Positions 43,290-54,200 of a DNA stretch of 64,000 bases are shown here, piece after piece. Each line of letters begins with the position of its first letter. Position 1 is the stretch's first letter. The DNA comes from Plantibacter elymi (nom. nud.) (lineage in GTDB: Bacteria; Actinomycetota; Actinomycetes; Actinomycetales; Microbacteriaceae): NCBI RefSeq assembly GCF_900177795.1, contig NZ_FXWJ01000002.1, forward strand, positions 868,001 through 932,000. Reading direction: 5' to 3'. Both the position numbers and the translations under genes were made by a program. The notes under the pieces are model-generated. The model ran no database searches. It was not told the origin of the DNA and saw only the letters and a list, made by a program, of their open reading frames with translations.

Positions 43290-44066
43290 TCAGCCGCCGG
43301 CGGGCGGCGTCGTCTGCGCGGGAGCGGGGGTCTCCGTCGCGACCGGGGCCGGCGAGTAGCCGGTGGCGACGAGCGAGGACAGCAGGCCGTCGAGCCAGTC
43401 GGACTGCGAGTCGACGAGCGTGTCGCTCACGGGTGTGTCGGTGGTGGGCAGCGAGGCAGGGTCGACGTCGTTGATGATGATGTAGCTGACCTCACCGGGC
43501 AGGGCGTAGAACAGACGGTCGCGCGCCTGCGTCATGACGTAACTCTGGTCGTTCCAGCGCTCGCGTTCGGCCTGCTGCGCGTCCACCTTCTTCTGGGTGT
43601 CGGCGACACCGGCCTCCAGCGCGGTGATCTGCTGCCGCTGCTCGAGGAAGGTCTTGAGGTTGGGCGCAAGGACGACGACGCCGAGCACGAGGATGCCGAG
43701 GAGCAGGACGCTGAACCCGGACAGTCGCAGACTCCGCAACCAGCCGCCGGCGTCCGACTGGCGTGCCGGGGCGGTCCGTGTCGAGCCGGTCCGGGAGCGC
43801 GGCGCCGAGGAACCGGTCGACGCGGATCGCGGAGCTTTCGTCGTCGATCGTGGGGCCGTGCCTGCGGAGCGTGCGGGCTTCGCCGTGGCTCCTGCCGGGC
43901 GCTTGGACGACGAGGAGGCACGCTTGGAGGAGGTATTCGCGGAGCTCGACCGGGGCTTCGACGTCGGTCGCTGCTTCGACGAGCCGGAGGACGAGGAGGA
44001 CGATGCTCCGCTGCCGGACGGCGTGGGCCTCGACTCGCCGCCGGCCGGCATCGATGGCTTCTTCAC
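43290..44066 (-). CDS. FtsB/DivIC-family septum formation initiator
   Basis: A 258-residue bitopic cell-division protein. The first ~115 residues are a Ser/Lys/Arg/Pro-rich disordered cytosolic region. One membrane helix follows (SGFSVLLLGILVLGVVVLA) and then a coiled coil (LEQRQQITALEAGVADTQKKVDAQQAERERW). The next part, QSYVMTQARDRLFYALPGEVSYIII, matches the DivIC domain that contacts FtsL/FtsQ. GTG 44066 is chosen because GGGAGG lies six bases upstream, after the eno terminator. The disordered N-terminus is much longer than in E. coli FtsB, as is usual in actinobacteria. Confidence 0.88.
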   Translation of the reverse strand: MKKPSMPAGGESRPTPSGSGASSSSSSGSSKQRPTSKPRSSSANTSSKRASSSSKRPAGATAKPARSAGTAPRSTTKAPRSASTGSSAPRSRTGSTRTAPARQSDAGGWLRSLRLSGFSVLLLGILVLGVVVLAPNLKTFLEQRQQITALEAGVADTQKKVDAQQAERERWNDQSYVMTQARDRLFYALPGEVSYIIINDVDPASLPTTDTPVSDTLVDSQSDWLDGLLSSLVATGYSPAPVATETPAPAQTTPPAGG

Positions 44067-44087
44067 AGGCGCCTCCCGCACACGACG

Positions 44088-44127
44088 AAGGCTCTCAGGG
44101 GTGCCGATCGGCACCCCTGAGAGCCTT
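44088..44127 (-). terminator. Strong terminator after eno
   Basis: A perfect 18-bp stem AAGGCTCTCAGGGGTGCC/GGCACCCCTGAGAGCCTT with a GATC loop, between the eno stop and the ftsB-like start. It separates the two genes into distinct transcripts or limits read-through. Confidence 0.85.
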
Positions 44128-44140
44128 CAGGTGACGATGC

Positions 44141-45481
<1,341 letters not shown>

Positions 45482-45537
45482 CTAGTGACATCGGCTGAAC
45501 GGGCGCAGAGCCGCGGATCGTCGCCCGAGGCGCGCGG

Positions 45538-46611
45538 TCAGCGGTCGAGCCGGAAGCTCGACACGATGCCGTGGTGGTCGCTGCCCTCGGCGTCGCCGAC
45601 GGCGTTGTGGGTCGCGGTCATGCCGCGGACGAAGACGTGGTCGAGTCGCATGAGCGGTGTCCCGGCCGGCCAGGTGAGTCCGAAGCCGCCCTCGCTCTGG
45701 TTGGGCTCCGAGACCTCGCTCTGGAGTGCGGCGAGCGCCCGGTCGGAGGCGGAGGCGTTGAAGTCGCCCATGACGACGATCCGATCGCGGGTGTTCGCCG
45801 CGACGGTGTCGGCCAACTCCGTGAGCATCACGTCCCGCTCGGCGTGCGCGCCCGGACGCGCGGAATCGGCGTGGATCACGTAGACGCTCACGGCCCCGGA
45901 CGGGGTGTCGACGACGGCGTTGATCGCCCGGTACCAGTCGAGGCCGAGCTTCAGCCCGACCGAGTCGGCGATCGGATAGCGGCTCCAGAGCCCCACCGTC
46001 CCCGTGAGCACGGAGTACGGGTACTGCTCGTCGAGCGTGGCGGCGAGCGGTTCGCGGTCGTGGTCCTCGATCTCCTGGAGCGCGATGAGATCCGCCCCAC
46101 TGGCCTGGAGGGAAGCCGCGATGACCGAGGGATCGCCCTCCGGCCCGAGGTTCTGGCTGGCGACCGTGAGGGAGGCCCCGGCGGGGACAGCCGAGCGTGC
46201 GTCACCCATCGGGAGGACGCCGGGACCGAACAGGAAGGCCCAGACGAGCGTCGGCGCGAGGAGACCGATGACGGCGCCCGGCGTGCGGGCGACGAGGAGG
46301 ACGAGGAAGAGCACCGGCAGCACGACCCACGTCCACGGCAGGGCGTTGTCCCAGACGAGCCCGAGGCCGAGGATGTCGGGGACGAGGGCGTGGGCGGCCG
46401 TCAGCAGGGCGAGCGGGACGCCGATGGCCAGCGCGAGCGTGGTCGCCCGGCGCCGCACCATGCTCACCCGGCGGCGCGGCGAGCCCGTCGACTCCGGGGG
46501 GCGCTGCGGGCGCGCTGCAGGGGCCATGACGCTCATCGGGGGAACCAGTTCTTCGATCGGGGGCAGAGCGGACGGATCGCTCGTGGGAGGCGATCCGGCC
46601 GAATGTTCCAT
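45538..46611 (-). CDS. Endonuclease/exonuclease/phosphatase (EEP) family membrane protein
   Basis: A 357-residue protein. An N-terminal disordered segment is followed by three membrane helices (TTLALAIGVPLALLTAAHAL; WTWVVLPVLFLVLLVA; VIGLLAPTLVWAFLFG). A C-terminal EEP domain has TVASQNLG, LIALQEIEDHD, IVVMGDFNAS and EGSDHHGIVSSF, covering the catalytic Glu, Asp-x-Asn and the final Asp-His. The membrane position suggests an extracytoplasmic nuclease, sphingomyelinase-like lipase or phosphodiesterase. The start is uncertain: ATG 46611 and ATG 46536 are both possible and neither has a clear binding site. Confidence 0.82.
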   Translation of the reverse strand: MEHSAGSPPTSDPSALPPIEELVPPMSVMAPAARPQRPPESTGSPRRRVSMVRRRATTLALAIGVPLALLTAAHALVPDILGLGLVWDNALPWTWVVLPVLFLVLLVARTPGAVIGLLAPTLVWAFLFGPGVLPMGDARSAVPAGASLTVASQNLGPEGDPSVIAASLQASGADLIALQEIEDHDREPLAATLDEQYPYSVLTGTVGLWSRYPIADSVGLKLGLDWYRAINAVVDTPSGAVSVYVIHADSARPGAHAERDVMLTELADTVAANTRDRIVVMGDFNASASDRALAALQSEVSEPNQSEGGFGLTWPAGTPLMRLDHVFVRGMTATHNAVGDAEGSDHHGIVSSFRLDR

Positions 46612-46678
46612 CCTGCACCGACGAGCTGGGCAGCGGCTCGGAAGCGCGCCGCGGAGCGGAAAGCGGGTGGGCGAATCG

Positions 46679-47986
46679 TCAGTCGAGCGGTTTGAACTCG
46701 AGCGACTCGAGCGTCGAGTCGGCCGACACGAACGCGAAAGCACCGAAGCCGGCCGCCGACACGCGGTCGAGGAGGGCCTTGACGTTCTTCACGCGGGCTT
46801 CGAGGCGCACCCGACGCCCCTGGGCGACGAGCTTGGCCTTCAACGCCACGAGCGTCACCGGAGGCACGTCCCGGTCGTGCACGAGCACGACGGCATCCGC
46901 GGCCGCACCGGCGGGGAGTTCGATGAGGTCGACGATGCGCTCGAAGCCGATCGAGAACCCGACCGCCGGGACGTCCTGGCCGAGGAAGCGCCCGATCATG
47001 CCGTCGTAGCGACCGCCGCCGCCGAGCGAGTACCCGAGGTCGGGGTGCGCGATCTCGAAGATGGCGCCGGTGTAATACCCCATGCCCCGCACCAGGAAGG
47101 GATCGAACACGAGCGGGTTCGCGAAGGGGTCGGCCGGCTGACCCTGGAGGGAGGTGGCCGCGGCGACAGCCTTCCCGAGTGCGTCCAGCTCCGCGACGAC
47201 GGCGTCGTCGGCACCGATCGGCAGCGCCTTGCGGATAGCCCGCTCGCCGAAGGTGTTGAACTCCATCGTCTGCGGACGGGAGAAGAAGGCCTCGAGCGCG
47301 TCGACGGCGGTGGCGTCGACGCCACGGTCGCGCAGTTCGGCGACCACGCCCTGCTGACCGATCTTGTCGAGCTTGTCGATCGTGATGAGCACCTGCGCGT
47401 GCTCATCGGCGGGGAAACCAAGCGACTCGAGCATGCCGATGAGGAGTCGGCGGTCGTTGATCCGCACGCTGCAGCCGGTGATGCCGAGCTCGGCGAGGGC
47501 CCCAAGGGTCGCGATGATGAGCTCGGTCTCGGCGAGGTTCGACGACTCTCCGATGATGTCGATGTCGCACTGCACGAACTGGCGGTACCGGCCCTGCTGC
47601 GGACGTTCGCCGCGCCAGACCGGAGCGATCTGGATCGAGCGGAACACCGGCGGGAGCTCAGCCCGGTGCGTCGCGTAGAACCTGGCGAGCGGCACGGTGA
47701 GGTCGAAGCGGAGGCCGAGGTCGGTGAGTTCGGTCTGGTTGTCGGCTGCGGCCACGATGGCCTCCGGGGTGAGCTTGCGCCGGAGGATGTTGAACGCCAT
47801 CTTCTCGTTGTCGCCGCCGAGGCCGGAGTGCAGCCGGTCGTACTCCTCGACCACGGGCGTCTCGATCTCGTCGAAGCCGTGTGCAGTGAAGACGCGACGG
47901 ATGGTGCCCAGCGCGTGCTCCCGACGGGCCTTGTCGGCGGGGAGGAAATCGCGCATGCCGCGCGGCGGGTTCACTGGAGCTGCCAT
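46679..47986 (-). CDS. hisS: Histidine--tRNA ligase
   Basis: Class II aminoacyl-tRNA synthetase, 435 residues. Motif 2 is visible as FRSIQIAPVWRGERPQQGRYRQFVQ, with the histidine-binding LGGGGRYDGMI and FSIGFERIVDL (motif 3). The C-terminal domain with VSAAGFGAFAFVSAD follows the anticodon-binding fold. Similarity to the related HisZ is less likely given full length and the tRNA-binding end. A CAGAAT box lies six bases before the ATG. Confidence 0.95.
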   Translation of the reverse strand: MAAPVNPPRGMRDFLPADKARREHALGTIRRVFTAHGFDEIETPVVEEYDRLHSGLGGDNEKMAFNILRRKLTPEAIVAAADNQTELTDLGLRFDLTVPLARFYATHRAELPPVFRSIQIAPVWRGERPQQGRYRQFVQCDIDIIGESSNLAETELIIATLGALAELGITGCSVRINDRRLLIGMLESLGFPADEHAQVLITIDKLDKIGQQGVVAELRDRGVDATAVDALEAFFSRPQTMEFNTFGERAIRKALPIGADDAVVAELDALGKAVAAATSLQGQPADPFANPLVFDPFLVRGMGYYTGAIFEIAHPDLGYSLGGGGRYDGMIGRFLGQDVPAVGFSIGFERIVDLIELPAGAAADAVVLVHDRDVPPVTLVALKAKLVAQGRRVRLEARVKNVKALLDRVSAAGFGAFAFVSADSTLESLEFKPLD

Positions 47987-48046
47987 GCCTCAATTCTGGC
48001 ATGGCGGGGAACCGGCACCGTGAGCAGGCGCCCGGCGACCCCTCGC

Positions 48047-48715
48047 TCAGTCGTCGGTCGGAGACGCCACCGGACGCTCGGCGTCCTGCACTCGCGCGCT
48101 CAACCGACGGACGGCACCCCGGAGCGCCCGTTCCGCGTCGAGCCCGTTCGCCCGTGCTGCCGCCACGACGGCGAGGAGCTGCTCCCCCAGCGCGTCCTCG
48201 TCGTCCATGACATCGGCGTCGACCGTCGGCCCCACTCCGAACGGCACGGCCCTGCCCAGCACCTTGTCGGCGAGGGCGAGCGACGGCATCCCCTGCGGGA
48301 TCCCCTCGAGCGCGCTGCTCCGCTTCGCCTTCTCCTCGGCCTTCGCGGCGTTCCAGACGCGCACGACGTCCTCCGGGGTCGGAGCCGCCTCGTCGCCGAA
48401 GACGTGTGGATGACGGTGGACCATCTTGCGGGTGACGGCCTCGGCGACGTCGTCGAAGTCGAACGGCGCATCGGCGTCACGGGAAGCGATCTCCGCATGG
48501 AAGACGACCTGCCACAGCACGTCGCCGAGTTCCTCGACGAGCTCGTCGCGCGTCCCGGCCTCGACCGCTTCGACGAGCTCGTAGCTCTCCTCGATGAGGT
48601 ACGGCACGAGCATGTCGTGGTCGATGCCCTGCGTCCAGACGCAGCGGTCGCGGATCTGCCGCATGGCGTCGACGAGGCGCTCACCGGAGGTGTCGCCGAC
48701 GGGTTCGCTGCTCAC
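48047..48715 (-). CDS. mazG: MazG nucleoside triphosphate pyrophosphohydrolase
   Basis: House-cleaning enzyme that hydrolyses (oxidised) NTPs to NMPs. The 222 residues hold the EExxE...ExxD metal motif: VPYLIEESYELVEAV and LVEELGDVLWQVVFHAEIA. A second, degenerate MazG half follows. I chose GTG 48715: it overlaps the aldehyde dehydrogenase stop (GTGA) and is preceded by GGGGAG; a GTG at 48730 would add five residues. Rv1021-like, normally near mfd. Confidence 0.92.
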   Translation of the reverse strand: MSSEPVGDTSGERLVDAMRQIRDRCVWTQGIDHDMLVPYLIEESYELVEAVEAGTRDELVEELGDVLWQVVFHAEIASRDADAPFDFDDVAEAVTRKMVHRHPHVFGDEAAPTPEDVVRVWNAAKAEEKAKRSSALEGIPQGMPSLALADKVLGRAVPFGVGPTVDADVMDDEDALGEQLLAVVAAARANGLDAERALRGAVRRLSARVQDAERPVASPTDD

Positions 48716-50163
48716 CGACGGGCTCCCCACGAGCGGCGGTCGTCGGTGCTGCCGGTCTTCGAGATCAGTCGCGCGATCCGGTCGCGCGCTTCGGTGAAGG
48801 GTGGGTACACGAGCGACAGCGTGTCCGGGGACAGCGGCTTGGAGAACACCGCCTTCGCGTGACTGAACGTGTCGAAGGAATGGCGACCGTGGTACGCGCC
48901 CATTCCGCTGGCCCCGACACCGCCGAACGGCAGACCCGGCACGAGGAGGTGCGCGGCCGGCACGCCGAACGCCAGCGCGCCCGAGGAGGTGTCGCGTGTG
49001 AACCGCTTCCGCGTGGCGCGGTCGTCACTGAAGACGTAGAGCGCGAGCGGCTTCTCCCCCGCCCGGATGTGCGCGATGGCCTGTTCGAGCCCGGACACGT
49101 GGAGGATCGGCAGGATCGGACCGAAGATCTCCTCCTGCATGATCGACGCTGAAGCGTCGACGCCGTTCACGACCGTCGGGGCGATGTACCGCTCCGAGGC
49201 GTCGACCTCGCCGCCGAGGGCCGGCTCGAGACCGTCGAGCAGACCGCTGACCCGGGCGAAGTGCTTGTCGGAGATGATGCGGCCGTAGTCGGCGCTGCCG
49301 GCGGGGTCCGGTCCGTAGAGCGCCGCGATCGCGTCGCGCAGGTACGGGACGAGCCGATCGGCGACCGAGCGCGTCGCGAGCACGTAGTCGGGAGCGACGC
49401 AGGTCTGGCCGGCGTTCATGAGCTTGCCCCAGACGATCCGGCGGGCCGCGTCCGCGAGGTCCACGGTGTCGTCGACGTACACCGGTGACTTCCCGCCGAG
49501 TTCCAGGGTGATCGGGGTCAGATGCTCCGCCGCTGCCCGGGCGACGACCTTGCCCACGGTGGCGCCACCCGTGTAGAAGATGTGGTCGAACCGCTCGGCG
49601 AGGAGGGCGGTGGCGACCTCCGCATCGCCCTCGACCACCGCGACGGCACGGTCGTCGAGGTACTCCGGGAGGAGTCGCGCGAGTGCGGCGCTCGTTGCGG
49701 GGGCGAGCTCGCTGGGCTTCAGGAGGACGGCGTCACCCGCGGCGAGCGCCCCGATGACGGGACCGATGCAGAGCTGGACCGGATAGTTCCACGGGCCGAT
49801 GACGAGGACCACGCCGACCGGTTCCGCCACGACCGATGCAGACGCCGGGGCGAGGGTGAGTGGCACCGCGACGCGTCGGGGCCGCACCCACCGCTTGAGG
49901 TGCTTGAGCGTGTGATCGATCTCGCCGACGAGGAGGCCGATCTCGGTGATCTGCGCCTCGGTGCCGCTCTTACCCAGGTCGGTCGCCAGCGCCCGCTCGA
50001 GCTCGCCGCCGCGTTCGAGGAGCAGTTGCTTCAGCGCACGGAGTTGGCGGAGCCGCCAGGCGACGGGCTTCGTGGTGCCGCGGTCGAAGGTCTGTCGGAG
50101 ACGGGCCACGGTGTCGGCCACGACGACCTTCGGCTCCTGCTTCGTCCGGATGCTGGTCGCCAT
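48712..50163 (-). CDS. NAD(P)-dependent aldehyde dehydrogenase
   Basis: A 483-residue member of the ALDH family, close in type to class 3/fatty aldehyde enzymes. It carries the NAD-binding GPWNYPVQLCIGPV, the catalytic Glu in ITLELGGKSPVYVD and the Cys in LMNAGQTCVAPDYVLAT, near residue 255. The C-terminus ends in FSHAKAVFSKP, typical of this subgroup. The aldehyde substrate is unknown. GGAGG precedes the ATG. It overlaps mazG, an operon link without an obvious metabolic reason. Confidence 0.92.
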   Translation of the reverse strand: MATSIRTKQEPKVVVADTVARLRQTFDRGTTKPVAWRLRQLRALKQLLLERGGELERALATDLGKSGTEAQITEIGLLVGEIDHTLKHLKRWVRPRRVAVPLTLAPASASVVAEPVGVVLVIGPWNYPVQLCIGPVIGALAAGDAVLLKPSELAPATSAALARLLPEYLDDRAVAVVEGDAEVATALLAERFDHIFYTGGATVGKVVARAAAEHLTPITLELGGKSPVYVDDTVDLADAARRIVWGKLMNAGQTCVAPDYVLATRSVADRLVPYLRDAIAALYGPDPAGSADYGRIISDKHFARVSGLLDGLEPALGGEVDASERYIAPTVVNGVDASASIMQEEIFGPILPILHVSGLEQAIAHIRAGEKPLALYVFSDDRATRKRFTRDTSSGALAFGVPAAHLLVPGLPFGGVGASGMGAYHGRHSFDTFSHAKAVFSKPLSPDTLSLVYPPFTEARDRIARLISKTGSTDDRRSWGARR

Positions 50164-50240
50164 GGGTTCCTCCGACTCGACGGGATCGTGGGCACCAGCA
50201 TACGTCCGTCCGCAGACCGACGGCCCGGCTCGGCGACCGG

Positions 50241-51185
50241 CTACCGGCCGCTCGGAGTCGCGAGGAAGCGGTCGACGTCCGCCGCGATCTCGCGGGACTT
50301 CGTGTGGTGCAGGTAGTGGTCGGCATCGAGCGGCACGACCTCGCCTCGATCGACGCTCGCAGCCTGCTCCTCATGGAGCGGCAGCCACCCTTCCACCGTC
50401 GGGTTGTCCCGCTGGGCGAAGAGCAGCACCGGGAGGTCTACGGGGAAGGTCTTCCCCTTCGCCGCACGGAAGTTCGCCGCGATGCGCGACATCTCGTCCG
50501 AGGACGTCGCACTCGAGGTGTTGCGCAGCGAGATCATCCCGAGTTGCTCACGTGTGTGCTGGTCGTACGGCGGATCCGGGTACGGGTCGCCCGACAGCGC
50601 CGTGACGACCCGGGTGATGCCGAGTGCCTTCGCCGCACGCAGGGCGTCGACCGGCAGCGCGGCGTCCATACCCGGCTGGTCGGGCACACTGCTGTCGATG
50701 CCGACGAACGCCGTCACCTCGTCGCGGAACCGCTCGACGTAGTCCAGCGCGTAGATCCCCGCGATGGAGTGTCCCATCAGCACGTACCGGTCGATGCCGA
50801 GCCCGGCGACCGCCTCGTGGATCTCGGAGACGATGTTCTCGGTCGTGCGCGGCACGTCGGTCTGGTCGCTGAGCCCGTAGCCGAAGGGCTCGACCACGAC
50901 CACCCGGTAGGAGGACGAGAGCTCCCCGACGAGCGGCGAGAAGTCGAGCACGGGCGAACCGGTGCCGAAGCCGGGCAGCAGGACGATCGTCTGGTCGCCC
51001 TCCCCCGTCACCGACACGTTCATGCGTTTACCGTCGACCTCGACCCGCTGCCCGTACTCCTCGATGCGCGTGGCCTCGGAAGCCGATGCGGCGGTGTTGA
51101 CGATGGTGGTCGTGAGGAGCCCGGCGAGCACGAGCGCGACGAGCGCCACGACCCCGGTGAGGACGATGCGGAGGAACTTCTTCAT
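50241..51185 (-). CDS. Alpha/beta hydrolase, membrane-anchored or secreted
   Basis: A 314-residue protein with an N-terminal signal-anchor (FLRIVLTGVVALVALVLAGLLTTTIV). The hydrolase fold shows VLLPGFGTGSPVLDF (oxyanion region), the nucleophile Ser in LMGHSIAGIYA, and the terminal His in DADHYLHHTKS. The acid is probably the Asp in LFAQRDNPT. The substrate is not evident. A TAGCGT box with six bases before the ATG supports leaderless expression. Confidence 0.86.
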   Translation of the reverse strand: MKKFLRIVLTGVVALVALVLAGLLTTTIVNTAASASEATRIEEYGQRVEVDGKRMNVSVTGEGDQTIVLLPGFGTGSPVLDFSPLVGELSSSYRVVVVEPFGYGLSDQTDVPRTTENIVSEIHEAVAGLGIDRYVLMGHSIAGIYALDYVERFRDEVTAFVGIDSSVPDQPGMDAALPVDALRAAKALGITRVVTALSGDPYPDPPYDQHTREQLGMISLRNTSSATSSDEMSRIAANFRAAKGKTFPVDLPVLLFAQRDNPTVEGWLPLHEEQAASVDRGEVVPLDADHYLHHTKSREIAADVDRFLATPSGR

Positions 51186-51191
51186 CCCTCC

Positions 51192-51197
51192 ACGCTA
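51192..51197 (-). promoter_or_regulatory. Leaderless promoter -10 box of alpha/beta hydrolase
   Basis: TAGCGT, then GGAGGG, then ATG on the minus strand. The spacer could also act as a weak binding site. Confidence 0.5.
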
Positions 51198-51271
51198 GGG
51201 ATGGACGACGACCGTCGGATCGGCCGCGGGTACCGACGATGTCGTCCCGCAGGCCCATCTGCGGCTGCCCG

Positions 51272-54200
51272 TTAGGACGACGTCGAGCCCTCCGGCAGCG
51301 GGTAGATCGCGTTCAGGAACTGCTGCACCCAGGCGATGAGGTCGGTGTCGGCCAGCGGTTCGTCGCCGACGCGCGGCAACGGCACGATGACGGTGTTCGT
51401 CTGGGCCAGGTACTTCGCGCCGGGATACATGCGGCGCAGCCGCGTCTGGATGGAGTCGGGGAGGTCCGCAGGCGTGACCCGCAGGTTCGGTCCGACGGCG
51501 ATGAGGTCGCTGAGTCCCGAGCGCTGCGCACGCTGACGGAGCCGCGACACGGCGATGAGCGTGCTCACCTGCGCCGGCGGCTCGCCGTAGCGGTCGGTGA
51601 GTTCGTCGATCACGAGGTCGATCTGGCCGTCCTTGGCCGCAGGTCCGGACGCGGCCGACAGCTTCTGGTAAGCCTCCAGCCGCAGCCGCTCGCTGTCGAC
51701 GTACTCCTCGGGGATGTGTGCGTCGACGGGCAGTTCGAGCCGGAGCTCGGTCTGCCCTTCGGCGACGTCGCCACGGAAGGTGGACACGGCCTCGCCGATC
51801 ATGCGGAGATAGAGGTCGAAGCCGACGCCCGCGATATGGCCGGCCTGCTCGCCCCCGAGCATGTTGCCGGCGCCACGGATCTCGAGGTCCTTCAGGGCGA
51901 CCTGCATGCCGCTGCCGAGCTCGTTGTTCGCCGCGATCGTCGAGAGCCGGTCGTGGGCGGTCTCGGAGAGCGGCTTGTGCTCGTCGTACAGGAAGTACGC
52001 GTAGGCGCGCTCGCGGCCGCGACCGACACGACCCCGCAGCTGGTGCAGCTGGCTCAGGCCGTACTTGTCGGCGCGGTCGATGATGATCGTGTTCGCGTTC
52101 GAGATGTCGAGGCCGGTCTCGATGATCGTCGTACAGACGAGGACGTCGAAACGGCGCTCCCAGAAGTCGACCACGACCTGTTCGAGCGCGGCCTCGCCGA
52201 GCTGCCCGTGGGCGATGGCGATGCGCGCCTCGGGGACGAGCTCCGCGAGGTCTGCCGCGACGCGGCTGATGGACGAGACCCGGTTGTGCACGAAGAAGAT
52301 CTGGCCTTCGCGCAGGAGCTCGCGCCGGATCGCCGCGCCGACCTGCTTGCCGTTGTACGGACCGACGAAGGACAGGATCGGGTGGCGGTCCTCCGGTGGC
52401 GTCGCGAGCGTGGACATCTCCCGGATGCCGGTGACCGCCATCTCGAGCGTGCGCGGGATCGGGGTCGCGCTCATGGCCAGGATGTCGACGTTCGTCTTCA
52501 GCTTCTTGAGGGCGTCCTTGTGCTCGACGCCGAACCGCTGCTCCTCGTCGATGATGACGAGGCCGAGGTCCTTGAAGTGCACCTTGTCGGTCAGCAGACG
52601 GTGCGTCCCGATGATGACGTCGACCGTGCCGTCGGCGAGTCCGGCGAGCGCCTCCCGCGCCTCCTTGTCGGACTGGAACCGGCTGAGCGGCCGCAGGTGC
52701 ACGGGGAACCCGGCGAACCGCTCCTGGAAGGTCTCGAAATGCTGCTTGACGAGCAGGGTGGTCGGCACGAGCATCGCGACCTGCTTGCCGTCCTGGACGG
52801 CCTTGAACGCGGCACGGACGGCGACCTCGGTCTTCCCGAACCCCACGTCGCCGGAGAGGAGGCGGTCCATCGGGATCTCGCGCTCCATGTCGGCCTTGAC
52901 CTCGTCGATGGTCTGCAGCTGGTCGGGGGTCTCCGCGAACGGGAACGCCTCCTCGAGCTCGCGCTGCCACGGGGTGTCGGGACCGAAGGCGTGCCCCTTC
53001 GACGCCATGCGCGCCGAGTAGAGCTTGACCAGCTCGACGGCGATGTCGCGGACGGCCTTGCGCGCCTTGCTCTTCGCCTGCGACCAGTCGCTGCCGCCCA
53101 TCTTGCTGAGCTGCGGAGCCTCGCCACCGACGTAGCGGGTAAGGAGGTCGAGCTGGTCCGTGGGGACCAGCAGCTTGTCGCCCGGGTAGCCGCGCTTGGA
53201 GGGTGCGTACTCGAGTACGAGGTACTCGCGGGTGCTCTTCACCGGGTTGCGTCCACCGCTCGAGACCTCGCGCTGGGTCATCTCGACGAACTTGCCGATG
53301 CCGTGGGTCTGGTGCACGACGAAGTCGCCGGACCGGAGCTGCATCGGGTCGACGACGTTCTTGCGTCTGGTGGCGAGCTTCTTGACCAGGCGCGAGTCGT
53401 ACCCGGCGGTGCGTCCGTAGAACTCGGTCTCGCCGAGCAGCATGAGCTTCGACGTCTCGAGTTCGAAGCCGCCCTCGACGTCGGCCTGCAGCAGGTAGGC
53501 GACGCCGGGCTCCGGATCGGCCGGCAGCTCGTCGACCATGCGTGCGGCGATCTCGTGCTCGGCGAGGACGTCCGCCGCGCGCTCGACGAGACCGACCCCG
53601 CGGGCGGCGACGACGACCGTCCACCCCTCGCGGATGCGGTCGGCGACGTGTTCGATGGCGCCCTCGACGTTGCCGTGGAAGCTCGGCACGGTGTCGCCGT
53701 CGACCGTGACGGTGAGGAGCTCGTCGAGTTCGAGGTGCTCCGGGAGCGTCTCGACGTCGGGGCCGGCGCGGAAGCCGCTGAACGTCCACCACGGGTGGTC
53801 GGGCGCCGGCTGGCCGGGAGCGCTGAAGGTGACGGACTCCTTCAGGGCGCCCAGCGAGATGAAGTCGCCGGAGGCGAGGTCGATCGGCGCGTTCGCGCCG
53901 ACGGTCGCGGCGCTCCATGCGGCGGCGAGGAACTCGCGGTTCGTCTCGGCGAGGCTGATCGACCTCGTGACGACGCGCTCCGGTGAGACGACGGCGACCG
54001 CCGCTCCATCCGGCAGGTAGTGGGTGATCGGGACGAGGCGGTCGACGAGGGCCGGGGAGAGCGACTCCATGCCCTCCACCGCGATGCCCTCCGCGATCTT
54101 CTCGAGGATGCCGGTGAGGCTCGGGAACTCGTGCTGCATCTCTGCGGCGCGCTGCCGGACAGCCGGGCTGAGGAGCAGCTCCCGAGAGGGCGGCAGGCGG

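Noticed and set aside
46004-48862. A 952-codon plus-strand frame antisense to hisS and mazG
   Set aside because: It lies opposite three recognised genes and has no domain content.
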